From IMG/VR virus record IMGVR_UViG_3300037508_001848, positions 1 through 45,188 of that record: 45,188 nucleotides of DNA; one strand, 5' to 3'. The DNA comes from a virus. Both the position numbers and the translations under genes were made by a program. Under the pieces are notes generated by a model, which was not told the origin of the DNA, did no database searches, and saw only the letters and a list, made by a program, of their open reading frames with translations. This document shows, in pieces, positions 24,828 to 33,311 of this stretch. The stretch's first letter is position 1. Every line of letters begins with the position of its first letter.

Positions 24828-25417
24828 ATTTCTGAAATTTTTTGTTTTAAATCCTTGATACTTTCAACTTCGTGAGTTACATGGATATGTGAATTATAAG
24901 AAGTTTTGAATTTAATTAAAGTTTTATCTGTTGGAGCATTTAATAATAATTTAGGATTAGCTGTTACCAAACAATCCAAAGTAGACCACATCGAATCAAT
25001 AGTTGTTTCACTATAAAATTTATAGTTCTCGACTAAACATCCAAACTTTGATAAGAAAAATAAAGAAGCGGGTTTGGATTTACCAATTTCATCTGAAACA
25101 ATCCAAATATCATGATTATCTCTATGGTCAATATAAAATTCATTCAAGTCATTCATTCCGTTATACTCAACGGAACCAGCATGACCGAAAATTTCCATAG
25201 TGTATTCTTTATAGAGAAAATTATATACTTCATCTTCATCTTTAAATTTGAGGTGCTCCATCAAATTCAATGAGGTAACATCTGATAAAACTTCATATCC
25301 GAAAGACTCTTTTTCTTCACTAAGAAAAGGGTTTTCTATATTCCATTTTTGATAGACCTCTTGAATTTTTTTTAGGGTATCTCTCAAAACTCCATTTATT
25401 TCAATACCAATTTTCAT
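24821..25417 (-). CDS. HAD-like protein with degenerate active site (198 aa)
   Basis: The N-terminus MKIGIEINGVLRDTLKK copies the first motif of HAD phosphatases (D-x-D-G-V-L-x-D-T), but the nucleophile Asp is Glu and the second Asp is Asn. A motif-II-like stretch (IWIVSDEIGKSKPASLFFL) with Ser and Lys is present. The fold is probably HAD or 5'-nucleotidase-like, while catalysis is doubtful. It overlaps the phoH gene upstream by ATGA and the 90-aa gene downstream. A regulatory or binding role is possible; that is inference. Confidence 0.65.
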   Translation of the reverse strand: MKIGIEINGVLRDTLKKIQEVYQKWNIENPFLSEEKESFGYEVLSDVTSLNLMEHLKFKDEDEVYNFLYKEYTMEIFGHAGSVEYNGMNDLNEFYIDHRDNHDIWIVSDEIGKSKPASLFFLSKFGCLVENYKFYSETTIDSMWSTLDCLVTANPKLLLNAPTDKTLIKFKTSYNSHIHVTHEVESIKDLKQKISEIC

Positions 25418-26145
25418 TCTTCGTATCTTTGTAAAATTTTACTTATTAATGGGTTTCTTACAACATCAACAGGTTTGAACTCAAAAACTCCAACGTCTTC
25501 CATTTCCTTGAATTTTAATAGAGCATCCCAAAGACCTGTTTGTGTTTTATCTTTGTGTCTATCAAATTGGTCCAAATCACCTGAGATAAAAAACTTAGAA
25601 TTAAATCCAATTCTTGTTAGGAGTAACTTCATTTGATTAGGAGTTGCGTTTTGTGCTTCTTCGAAAATCAAAATTGAATTATCAATATTCATTCCTCTCA
25701 TATATGCCAAAGCGAAAACTTCGATTGATTCTATCTCTTTGAGTTTTTCTCGAGCTTCTTTTCCGATAATTTTGTTCAAAAGATAATAAGACGGAAAAAT
25801 GTACGGGTCAAGTTTTTCCTCTACACCACCAGGTAAACTTCCTAACTTTTCTTCAGCTTCAACAGCTGGTCTAACAATTATTATTTTTTCATATGAGTTT
25901 TCAGGGTCGGCTAAAAGGTCAATCGCACATTTCATTGCAATATAACTTTTACCTACTCCCGCAGGACCAGAACAAATAGTAATTTGATTTGTTTTTAGTA
26001 ATCTGTAATATTCTTTTTGACTTTCACTTAAAAATTTTTCTTTGGTTTTTTTCTTAATTATTTGATTTATAATTTCCTTTTTTGATTTTGGTTTTTCATC
26101 TGGTGTTGGTAAGGGTGTTGATATTAATCTTTTAGTTTTACCCAT
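25414..26145 (-). CDS. phoH: PhoH-like P-loop ATPase
   Basis: PhoH family proteins are P-loop ATPases, some with RNA helicase or nuclease links, and are very common in aquatic phages. Walker A is CSGPAGVGKSY (58-68) and Walker B is ILIFEEAQN (158-166, with Glu-Glu where Asp-Glu is usual). The IIIVRPAVEAEEKLGSLPGG stretch (88-107) and the arginine-containing TRIGFNSKFFISGDLDQFD are typical. The length of 243 aa is normal for phage forms without an N-terminal PIN domain. It sits in the glycan operon, four bases overlapping the HAD-like gene. Confidence 0.93.
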   Translation of the reverse strand: MGKTKRLISTPLPTPDEKPKSKKEIINQIIKKKTKEKFLSESQKEYYRLLKTNQITICSGPAGVGKSYIAMKCAIDLLADPENSYEKIIIVRPAVEAEEKLGSLPGGVEEKLDPYIFPSYYLLNKIIGKEAREKLKEIESIEVFALAYMRGMNIDNSILIFEEAQNATPNQMKLLLTRIGFNSKFFISGDLDQFDRHKDKTQTGLWDALLKFKEMEDVGVFEFKPVDVVRNPLISKILQRYEE

Positions 26146-26161
26146 TTTTGAATTTTTAATT

Positions 26162-26548
26162 TTATTTTTTGTAATCTACATACTCTTTGACCTCTCTTAT
26201 CTCGGATGAAGTTAATGAATTAATTTCATTTTTAAGTTCAAACCTTTTATCATTTGTGAAATAAACTTTTCTTGCCATATCAATAAATTCACCCTCAAAG
26301 CGACCGTCCTTTTCTAAAATTCTAAGTCTGTCCTCGATTTCCCAAAGATTGGAGTTTGTTGAAACTAACTCGTGATATAAATTTTCAATTAAGTTATTGT
26401 TCAAAAACTCCGATGACAAATTGTATAAAAGTTCAAACTCCTTTTTAATGTATTCTAATTTTTGAGGGTTTGTAACTTTTGTCTTTTTAACTTGTAGGAT
26501 TGAAAGTTTATCAATCAATTCACCGACACTAACTGGTACGTTAATCAT
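26162..26548 (-). CDS. DUF6165-like protein (128 aa)
   Basis: Starts MINVPVSVGELIDKLSILQV and contains NSNLWEIEDRLRILE and FIDMARKVYFTNDKRFELKN. This is the pattern of DUF6165 as I know it, a family often found among lipopolysaccharide and capsule sugar genes and of unknown activity. It lies between phoH and gmd. The match is from memory and the role in glycan work is inferred from its neighbours. Confidence 0.7.
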   Translation of the reverse strand: MINVPVSVGELIDKLSILQVKKTKVTNPQKLEYIKKEFELLYNLSSEFLNNNLIENLYHELVSTNSNLWEIEDRLRILEKDGRFEGEFIDMARKVYFTNDKRFELKNEINSLTSSEIREVKEYVDYKK

Positions 26549-26552
26549 AATA

Positions 26553-27530
26553 TTAATTTTTATAATAGTTTATCCAATGTTCAATCATTTCGTCTAACAT
26601 AGTTTCGAAATTATATTCAGGTGTCCACCCTGTGACCCTTTTTAATTTTGAACAATCTCCTTTCAGGTTATTTAGTTCTTCTGGTCTTAGAAATTTTTCA
26701 TCCATTTTTACATACATTTCATAGTTCAAATCAAGTTTACCAAAAACATATTCACAGAGTTCTTTTACCGAGTGAGAAATTCCTGTAGAGCAAACAAAAT
26801 CATCTGATTGTTCTTGTTGTAAAATTAACCACATGGCTTTAACAAAGTCTTTAGCGTGTCCCCAATCTCTCGTGGCATCCAAATTACCTAATTTTAACTC
26901 ATTAGATAATCCAAGTTTTATTTTGACAGCTTCTTTACAAACTTTGTTTGTTACAAAATTGGTACCTCTTCTTGGTGATTCATGATTAAAAAGAATACCA
27001 TTTGAAATGAACATTCCATATGAGTTTCTATAGTTCCTACAAATGTTATAAGAGAATACTTTAGCACATCCGTAAGGGGAAACTGGATTCATTGGGGTTG
27101 TTTCCCTCTGAAATCCATCATGGTCAATACAATTACCAAACATCTCTGATGATGATGCTTGATATATTTTTATATTCTTATCAACAAGTTTAACTGCTTC
27201 TAAAATATTGAGTGTACCAAGTCCAGTAACATTTGCGGTGTAGATAGGTTGGTCGAAAGAAATTCTAACATGTGATTGTGCTGCTAAATTATAAATTTCG
27301 GATGGTTTACATTTTTGTATAACTGTTATGAGAGAAGATAAATCTGTAAGGTCGGCATAATGAAGTTTAATTTTGGAAAAAATCTTTTCTAATCTGGCTG
27401 TCTGATTTTCTGAAATAGAGTTTCTTTTCAAGGTTCCGTGGACTTCATAACCTTTTTCCAATAAAAATTCGGCCAAGTATGAACCGTCTTGACCATTAAT
27501 GCCCGTGATAAGTGCAATTTTATTTGTCAT
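26553..27530 (-). CDS. gmd: GDP-mannose 4,6-dehydratase
   Basis: This NAD(P)-dependent short-chain dehydrogenase makes GDP-4-keto-6-deoxy-D-mannose, the shared precursor of GDP-L-fucose, GDP-colitose and GDP-perosamine. Visible features are the Rossmann glycines GINGQDGS (10-17), NLAAQSHV (81-88), the catalytic Ser/Glu region ASSSEMFG (125-132), Y153-x3-K157 (SPYGCAK) and the Gmd-specific FNHESPRRG (181-189). Its 325 aa is slightly shorter than typical. Two downstream-acting enzymes for this precursor are encoded a few genes away, so it opens a complete route. Confidence 0.93.
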   Translation of the reverse strand: MTNKIALITGINGQDGSYLAEFLLEKGYEVHGTLKRNSISENQTARLEKIFSKIKLHYADLTDLSSLITVIQKCKPSEIYNLAAQSHVRISFDQPIYTANVTGLGTLNILEAVKLVDKNIKIYQASSSEMFGNCIDHDGFQRETTPMNPVSPYGCAKVFSYNICRNYRNSYGMFISNGILFNHESPRRGTNFVTNKVCKEAVKIKLGLSNELKLGNLDATRDWGHAKDFVKAMWLILQQEQSDDFVCSTGISHSVKELCEYVFGKLDLNYEMYVKMDEKFLRPEELNNLKGDCSKLKRVTGWTPEYNFETMLDEMIEHWINYYKN

Positions 27531-27531
27531 T

Positions 27532-28317
27532 TTAATTTAGTCTAACGTAATTTAATTTTGAATTTGAAAAAATCGAAAACGTAGATAAATTTGATGTTGT
27601 ACAAAAAAGTTTTTTTGTTTTTCCGAGGCCGACAGCACCAAACACAATTTCTTGAATATGTTTTTTGATTGAATCTTCATTGTTGTGCTGTTTGAAAAAA
27701 GGGAGTTTTTCATCGTTTGAAGAAAAATCATCAAACGTTATCAACCTTTCCCCGTAACGCTCCGAAAATTGATTTTTATCTTGAATGTTGTCTGACATTA
27801 AAAATATGTTTTCGAATTCTTCTTTATCTAATATATCAAAAATTTGTGATAATTGAATTGTTGTTAAATTATGAACGGTCTCCATGTCTGTGGCACGTCT
27901 GTGAAAACCAATTGTATTTTCAAAATTTATTTGTGGAAACCTTGAATAAAACAAATATTCCATTTTCTCATTAAATAAAAAATGTTTTTTGATTATTTCC
28001 TCGGTCATTTCTAGATTTTCTTTCGAAAATGTTTTTGAGTTATAAGGGTCTAAACTAGTTTTTAGACTTAGTGACTCAATATCTACGTAACTTTTTTTGT
28101 GTTCAAGCCAGTCTTGTTTGTCTTGAAGAAAACATATATCATAGATGTTTCCCTTACCGTATCCATAGATGTCTTCCAAATCATAATATATTTTGAAAGT
28201 TTCATTTGGAAACGTCAGGTATAAATTTTGAATATGTACAACGGCCTCCGTGATGTAAGAAAAATAACCTCTTTGATGAATGTCCTTACCTCTTGCCGGT
28301 TTAAAAAACCTTAACAT
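27532..28317 (-). CDS. Putative fucosyltransferase-type glycosyltransferase
   Basis: A 261-aa protein with the motif IGFHRRATDME, which resembles the H-x-R-R-x-D donor site of fucosyltransferase families such as GT11, GT23 and O-fucosyltransferases, and a Ser/Asn-rich C-terminal strand (CTTSNLSTFSIFSNS) in the place where these enzymes have N-S-T/S-F-S. It is encoded one base away from gmd, which makes the donor precursor. Family assignment is tentative. Confidence 0.6.
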   Translation of the reverse strand: MLRFFKPARGKDIHQRGYFSYITEAVVHIQNLYLTFPNETFKIYYDLEDIYGYGKGNIYDICFLQDKQDWLEHKKSYVDIESLSLKTSLDPYNSKTFSKENLEMTEEIIKKHFLFNEKMEYLFYSRFPQINFENTIGFHRRATDMETVHNLTTIQLSQIFDILDKEEFENIFLMSDNIQDKNQFSERYGERLITFDDFSSNDEKLPFFKQHNNEDSIKKHIQEIVFGAVGLGKTKKLFCTTSNLSTFSIFSNSKLNYVRLN

Positions 28318-28319
28318 CC

Positions 28320-29483
28320 TTATTGGTATTTTAATAATATCTCACAAACTCTATCGATATCTTCATTGGTCATTTTGTCGTGGTTCGGAACATAAATTCC
28401 TCTCTCATCTATAATTGAACAATTAGGAAGTTTTTTCTCACCATAAAGTTTTTTGTAAAACGGTTGTGTTCCCATGGAACCAGATATTAATGGTCTACAA
28501 GCAATGTTGTTGTCCTGTAAATCTTTAACTAAATTTTCTTTGTCTTCGCTAGATTTTGTAATCACAGGAATTGCGAAGTTGGATGTGAATTCGTTTTCGA
28601 ATGATTTTGGAAACCAAATTTTACCGTCCAATTTTGATTTATAATAAAGAAAATTATTATATCTGTTTTGTATCATCCCATCAACTTTGTCAAGTTGTTG
28701 AAGTCCTATTTGGGCTTGTAAATCCGTACTACGAAGATTAAAACCGGGAATATAAAAAGTATAAAGAGCTGAAAAATCTGTTACATCCCAAGCTGAACGT
28801 AGTTCCTTTTGTTTATCTTCGGTTAAATCTCTGTCCCAACCATGACTTCTTAATTGAAGTAATGTTTCATATACCTCTTTATTATTTGTTGAAATCATTC
28901 CCCCTTCTATGGTCGACATGGTGTGTCCAAAGTAAGTTGAGAATGAAGTCATAAGACCAAAGTTTCCAAGTTTTACATTTTCGAATTTTGTGCCTTGTGA
29001 CTCACAATTGTCCTCCAATAAAATGACATCATATTTTTCACAAAGTTCAGTGATTTTTTTGATGTTTGGGGATAGACCAAGAACGGAAACTAAAATAAGA
29101 ACAGAAGGACTTTCCTTAATAAAAATTTCTTCTAAGTGTTCCAAATCAACTGAGAGATTATCCAAATTACAATCCACTAATAAAGGTTCCATATCGAATT
29201 GTAACACAGGTGCTAAGTCAGTTGCCCAACATAATGAGGGAACACAAACTTTGTTATTTTTCATTTTATTCAAAACTTTCAATGCGTACAACATCAAAAG
29301 ATTTGCAGAGGAACCAGAGTTTACAAAAACAGAATATTTGGTTCCTAACCAATTTGACCATTTGGATTCAAACTCTAAGGTCTTTGAGCCTTTTGTTAAT
29401 CTTGGATAAGTTTTTAACCATTCTATTAGAGAATCAATGTCTTTGTTATCAATAGTATCTTGAATTAAATCAATACGTTTCAT
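28320..29483 (-). CDS. colD: GDP-4-keto-6-deoxymannose 3-dehydratase (ColD-like)
   Basis: Fold-type I PLP enzyme of the DegT/StrS aminotransferase family. The Schiff-base lysine is replaced by His187 within STYFGHTMSTIEGGM; this His substitution with the FGH-x-MSTIEGG context marks ColD, which removes the 3-hydroxyl of GDP-4-keto-6-deoxymannose for colitose synthesis. Asp158 (ILLEDNC) should hold the PLP ring nitrogen, and VNSGSSANLL (54-63) is the phosphate-site region. Its 387 aa matches ColD. It overlaps the next enzyme gene by four bases and lies one gene from gmd. The specificity is inferred from the motif; a related His-bearing dehydratase is the alternative. Confidence 0.8.
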   Translation of the reverse strand: MKRIDLIQDTIDNKDIDSLIEWLKTYPRLTKGSKTLEFESKWSNWLGTKYSVFVNSGSSANLLMLYALKVLNKMKNNKVCVPSLCWATDLAPVLQFDMEPLLVDCNLDNLSVDLEHLEEIFIKESPSVLILVSVLGLSPNIKKITELCEKYDVILLEDNCESQGTKFENVKLGNFGLMTSFSTYFGHTMSTIEGGMISTNNKEVYETLLQLRSHGWDRDLTEDKQKELRSAWDVTDFSALYTFYIPGFNLRSTDLQAQIGLQQLDKVDGMIQNRYNNFLYYKSKLDGKIWFPKSFENEFTSNFAIPVITKSSEDKENLVKDLQDNNIACRPLISGSMGTQPFYKKLYGEKKLPNCSIIDERGIYVPNHDKMTNEDIDRVCEILLKYQ

Positions 29484-30403
29484 TTTCTTAATGTATTATA
29501 ATTTTTTATAAACCAATCAATAGTTTCATTAATACCAACATTAATATCTGTGAGTGAAAAGTCCATCGGTATGTCAGAAATAGCAGGTTTTCTAAACTGA
29601 CCTCTTGGTTTGGATGCATCGAAAAACAATTTATCTTCGCTGATTTCGAATTTTTTCACGACCATCTTTACAATGTCCATCACAGAATGTTCTTGAGCAT
29701 TTACTGCCATAAATGGAACCTCTGATTTCCAATTTTCGATAGCCCAAAGAATAATTCTCGCAAGGTCTCTCGAATGAATAAATTGTCTCAATGGTGTTCC
29801 ATCTCCCCAAACTACAAAGTCCTCATTTTTTTCTTTGCAGTGATATGCTCGGTATATAATACCAGGTATCATATGACTGTGGTCAGGGTGAAAGTTATCA
29901 TGTGGACCGTATACGTTTGTTGGGACAATATTAATCCAATTTCTTCCTGTTAGATTTCTTATAATTTTTGTTTGATAACCTGAAAGTCTTTTTGCATAAG
30001 AATATCCGTGATTTGATGGGTGTGGTGGTGCAATGTCGATTTGGTCTGCGGTGAGTGGGTAAGTGATATTTGAGTCTGGAAATATACAAGTAGATGATAA
30101 GTTCACAAAGTTTTCTACACCTGAGACAAAAGCCGCAGTAATAACATTGTGATTGATTTTATAATTTTCTTCAAAAAACAACTCGTTGTTTGTTGAATTA
30201 GCTTGAACACCTCCGACTTTAGCTGCACAGTGTATAATGGTGTCAACTCCATTATTCTTTACATTGTGGGTTATGTAATTAAGAGTGTTCTCTTCATGTT
30301 TGAGGTCTACGTCTTTTCTTGTGTGGTAAACGTGTCCCTCACCTAAGATTTCTTTAAGGGCATTTCCCACTAATCCATTTGAGCCTGTTACTAAAACTTT
30401 CAT
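29480..30403 (-). CDS. GDP-fucose synthase / ColC-like epimerase-reductase
   Basis: An extended short-chain dehydrogenase that epimerises and reduces 4-keto-deoxy GDP sugars. Family residues are seen: Rossmann GSNGLVG (7-13), KVGGVQAN (62-69), Ser104 and Cys106 (SSTCIFP), Y134-x3-K138 (YSYAK), and His179 in NFHPDHSHMIPG. GDP-fucose synthase and ColC share these, so the product may be GDP-L-fucose or, with the ColD-like partner next door, GDP-L-colitose. The four-base overlap with the ColD-like gene favours the colitose reading. It also overlaps the GT11 gene by four bases. Confidence 0.85.
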   Translation of the reverse strand: MKVLVTGSNGLVGNALKEILGEGHVYHTRKDVDLKHEENTLNYITHNVKNNGVDTIIHCAAKVGGVQANSTNNELFFEENYKINHNVITAAFVSGVENFVNLSSTCIFPDSNITYPLTADQIDIAPPHPSNHGYSYAKRLSGYQTKIIRNLTGRNWINIVPTNVYGPHDNFHPDHSHMIPGIIYRAYHCKEKNEDFVVWGDGTPLRQFIHSRDLARIILWAIENWKSEVPFMAVNAQEHSVMDIVKMVVKKFEISEDKLFFDASKPRGQFRKPAISDIPMDFSLTDINVGINETIDWFIKNYNTLRK

Positions 30404-31182
30404 AATTTAATCCAATTTTTACAATACAAATCCTCAGTTCTGAAGCTAGCGTATGCCGGTCCAAACCATTTTTTTGGAATTATAACTGTTGGGTTTTCGT
30501 TTTTGTTCAACCAAGCTGCCCACCAACTGAACGTAGAATTTGCAATTATGTTATTTTTACACATAGACATAAGATATAAATCTTCGTAGTCTGAGTTGTT
30601 TGAAACCAAAGTTTTATTTTCTATAAAATCAAAGTTTTGTTTACACCAATTTAAATCATCTGAAAAAATTAGAAAATGTTTTTCTTTTCCGATTTTTTCT
30701 ACGGATTCAATATAATATTCAATTGGTTGTGTTGGATGGTGATTTGGTAATCCTACATAATCACCACGTCTTACGTGAATTGAGCAAGTGTCTTGATTAA
30801 GAATTTCACCGTATTTTTTCAACAATCTATTTGATGTATGTTCATCTATTTCAAAAAGTTCTAAGATTTCCTTTCTAAAATCAGAGAAATATTTTTCACT
30901 TTGAAAGTGTCCAATCAATTTTACATTACCCTCTACTTTTGGGATTGGATAAAATTCAAATCCTCTCTCACCGTGATGTTGCATTTGAGGAAGTTTGTCT
31001 GAGAATTCAATTTTTCTCAAAATGTTGTTTACATAGGCGGAAAATGGTTTGTGTGGAATTACCATTTCTCTTGTGTCACAAACAAATTTTTTACTATCTC
31101 TGAGTGAAACTGCGTAGGCAGTGGCGATTTGGAATAACACATTCCCAAGTCCTCCCATCAATTTTGTCGATACTATTTCCAT
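30400..31182 (-). CDS. GT11-family fucosyl/colitosyltransferase
   Basis: The GT11 motifs are clear: GGLGNVLFQIA at the start (10-20), HVRRGDY (136-142), LIFSDDLNWC (171-180) and NSTFSWWAAWL (215-225). GT11 enzymes transfer L-fucose, usually alpha-1,2, from GDP-fucose; some bacterial members transfer colitose. The length of 260 aa is usual. Its start overlaps the sugar-synthase gene by four bases, which ties the enzyme to the donor made there. Acceptor unknown. Confidence 0.88.
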   Translation of the reverse strand: MEIVSTKLMGGLGNVLFQIATAYAVSLRDSKKFVCDTREMVIPHKPFSAYVNNILRKIEFSDKLPQMQHHGERGFEFYPIPKVEGNVKLIGHFQSEKYFSDFRKEILELFEIDEHTSNRLLKKYGEILNQDTCSIHVRRGDYVGLPNHHPTQPIEYYIESVEKIGKEKHFLIFSDDLNWCKQNFDFIENKTLVSNNSDYEDLYLMSMCKNNIIANSTFSWWAAWLNKNENPTVIIPKKWFGPAYASFRTEDLYCKNWIKL

Positions 31183-31184
31183 TA

Positions 31185-31982
31185 TTATGTCTTTGAAACG
31201 AAGTCTTTGATTGTGTTTTCTATTCTTGCTTTATGGTCATTGTATTTCATAGACTCAAGATAATTGTGTTCAACATAATCTAACATAGTGTTATACGTGG
31301 AAGGATTAATACCTTTACACACATCGACTAATTCATCCAAATTTTTTACGTGGAAAAAACCTCTTTTATCAAAGAAATCTCCAATATTTTCACAGCCTAT
31401 GTAAATGGGAATTGTTTTGGTTTGAAAACAATCAATCAATTTTTCTGTAAACCAGTTATTCGAAAAAACATTTTCTACAACGATATGGAATTGAGAATAA
31501 AAAAGTTCGTTTTTCCAAACATTACTTTTCATGGTTCTAAAGTTTGTTCCATGAGAAAATGATGAATTAATACTGTTATAGATATGATAAGGTATGTTAT
31601 CAATTGCTGTTAATGCCTGTGGTATGGAATGACGTAATACGTGTCCATCACACTGTGTTTTTCCGCCAATCAAAGTTGTAATACAAAATTCTTTTTCTGT
31701 AAAAACAAAATCTTTAATCCAAGTTGTTCCGTAGGGAAAAAGTTTTGCATTTGGGCATGAATTCAAAATATTTTCATCCCAAGTAAGAATCAAATCGAAT
31801 TTGTCACAATTATTAATTGCTGCTTGTCTGAAACCAGAAACTTCATTTGGTTCAATAATCCATAAAACTCTAATTGCATTCTTCGGAGTGCTTGGAATTA
31901 TGTCAACATAAAGTTCACAAGGAACATGGGTTTGAAAATGGATATCCAAACCGAAGTTTGCAATAATGGATAAATTGTACAT
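31185..31982 (-). CDS. GT10-like (alpha-1,3-fucosyltransferase type) glycosyltransferase
   Basis: A GT10-type donor signature is visible late in the protein: VVENVFSNNWFTEKLIDCFQ followed by TIPIYIGCENIGDFF. Before it comes VLWIIEPNEVSGFRQ, as in related enzymes. The ATG at 31982 is preferred because it follows the upstream stop by 4 bases; an ATG at 32021 would add 13 residues and overlap by 35 bases. GT10 enzymes use GDP-fucose-type donors, which suits the pathway here. No transmembrane anchor, so cytoplasmic. Confidence 0.75.
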   Translation of the reverse strand: MYNLSIIANFGLDIHFQTHVPCELYVDIIPSTPKNAIRVLWIIEPNEVSGFRQAAINNCDKFDLILTWDENILNSCPNAKLFPYGTTWIKDFVFTEKEFCITTLIGGKTQCDGHVLRHSIPQALTAIDNIPYHIYNSINSSFSHGTNFRTMKSNVWKNELFYSQFHIVVENVFSNNWFTEKLIDCFQTKTIPIYIGCENIGDFFDKRGFFHVKNLDELVDVCKGINPSTYNTMLDYVEHNYLESMKYNDHKARIENTIKDFVSKT

Positions 31983-31986
31983 ATTA

Positions 31987-32757
31987 TTATTTTTTTGTCC
32001 AAAATATTCCACATTGGTCAACCACAGTCATAGGTTCATCAAAAGAATTGTCCTTTCTGAATTTTTCAACTGCGTTTTTGCAATTTGGAATACAATAGTC
32101 ATCGATTATTACACGACCCCCTGAAACTACTTTATGATAACAGGATTCAAAAACATCCATAGTAGATTTGAACATATCTCCATCCATTCTTAATATACTC
32201 AATTTTTCAATTTGAGGATTGTTTGGTAAAGTGTCTTCAAACCAACCTTCTAAGAAAATAACACTCTCATCCAACGCACCATACATCTCAAAATTATTTT
32301 TCACTTGAGCCAGTGATACTCTCAAGAAATCTATTGTATGGTGAGGGTCACCTTCATCTTCTTTTACTTTTGGTGGTGGTAAACCTCTAAACGAATCTGC
32401 AACAAAAACCTTTTTGTTCATACCATAGAGTTCAAAATATTTCCTAGCAAAAATTGAAGCACCACCTCTCCAAACACCAGTTTCTATGAAGTCTCCTTCA
32501 ATATTATTTTCTCTTACATAGTCCAAAGACTCGTGAAGATTTTCCATTCTCTTAAGACCAATCATAGTGTGGGCAAACTGAGGCCAATCTCTACCAGTAA
32601 GTCTTTCTCCTTGAACGGGTTGAGAAACAATTGATTCCATAACTTCATTTGAAGGATAGACCCCATTACTAAAAAATGAATTTTTTATCGAGTCACTGCC
32701 CACCGAATCAATGAGTACTCTCTGAATAAACAAAAGTTTTAATCTTGTATTTTCCAT
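31987..32757 (-). CDS. TylF/MycF-type sugar O-methyltransferase
   Basis: Members of this family methylate deoxysugar hydroxyls using SAM and a metal ion. Family features are GDFIETGVWRGGASIFARKY (SAM-binding motif), VFVADSFRGLPPP, LSILRMDGDMFKSTMDV and the metal-site GGRVIIDDYCIPNC. The length of 256 aa is typical. It sits among fucosyltransferase-type genes, so it probably caps or decorates the same glycan. Confidence 0.87.
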   Translation of the reverse strand: MENTRLKLLFIQRVLIDSVGSDSIKNSFFSNGVYPSNEVMESIVSQPVQGERLTGRDWPQFAHTMIGLKRMENLHESLDYVRENNIEGDFIETGVWRGGASIFARKYFELYGMNKKVFVADSFRGLPPPKVKEDEGDPHHTIDFLRVSLAQVKNNFEMYGALDESVIFLEGWFEDTLPNNPQIEKLSILRMDGDMFKSTMDVFESCYHKVVSGGRVIIDDYCIPNCKNAVEKFRKDNSFDEPMTVVDQCGIFWTKK

Positions 32758-32758
32758 A

Positions 32759-33310
32759 TTAGTTTCTTTTAATTATAGTCAATCCATTATTATTTTTAAA
32801 AATCTCGTGTATTGTCCACTCAGGATTTTTCTCCAAAAACTCTTCAATAGCCGGCCATATACCAACTTCAGTGTTAATTTCACCTACAGTTCTGAAAGTT
32901 TCTGTATCATGAAAAACAATATATTTTTTTACTTTTTTTGAGTGAACCTCCAATTCAACCTTGATTTGGGGATATGTGTGTAAAGTATCGATGAATAACA
33001 AATCACATTCAGGAATATCAACAGTCCTACTATCTGAAAGAATGAATGAAAAGTCAATTCCTCTTTCTTTTGATGAGGTTTCTACAAGCGGTAAATCCCC
33101 TGAATTATATTCTGAGGGGTTTTTATAATCTACTGAGATTAATTTTTTCGGATTACCCGATAAAAATGCCCAAGTAGAAACAATAGTTCTTACTCCCATC
33201 TCTACGATGGTTTCACACTCTTCGGCATATTTTTTTAGTGTTGGAAGATGTTCGTTGATATCACTTGGAGTCATTTTCTTCCTTTCGTACATTAATTCGA
33301 TTTGGTCCAT
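32759..33310 (-). CDS. Class I SAM-dependent methyltransferase-like protein (183 aa)
   Basis: A Rossmann-type protein with ETIVEMGVRTIVSTWAFL as the SAM-binding strand and loop, LISVDYKN as motif II and CDLLFIDTLHTYPQIKVELE plus VKKYIVFHDTE as later strands. These resemble the Methyltransf_24 / CmcI-like group. It starts one base after the glycosyltransferase-type gene upstream and precedes the TylF-like gene. The substrate is probably a sugar, judged by place. Confidence 0.72.
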   Translation of the reverse strand: MDQIELMYERKKMTPSDINEHLPTLKKYAEECETIVEMGVRTIVSTWAFLSGNPKKLISVDYKNPSEYNSGDLPLVETSSKERGIDFSFILSDSRTVDIPECDLLFIDTLHTYPQIKVELEVHSKKVKKYIVFHDTETFRTVGEINTEVGIWPAIEEFLEKNPEWTIHEIFKNNNGLTIIKRN

Positions 33311-33311
33311 T

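Noticed and set aside
28320-29483. Ordinary sugar aminotransferase (perosamine synthase type)
   Set aside because: The catalytic lysine is absent; His is found in its place within the ColD-type context.
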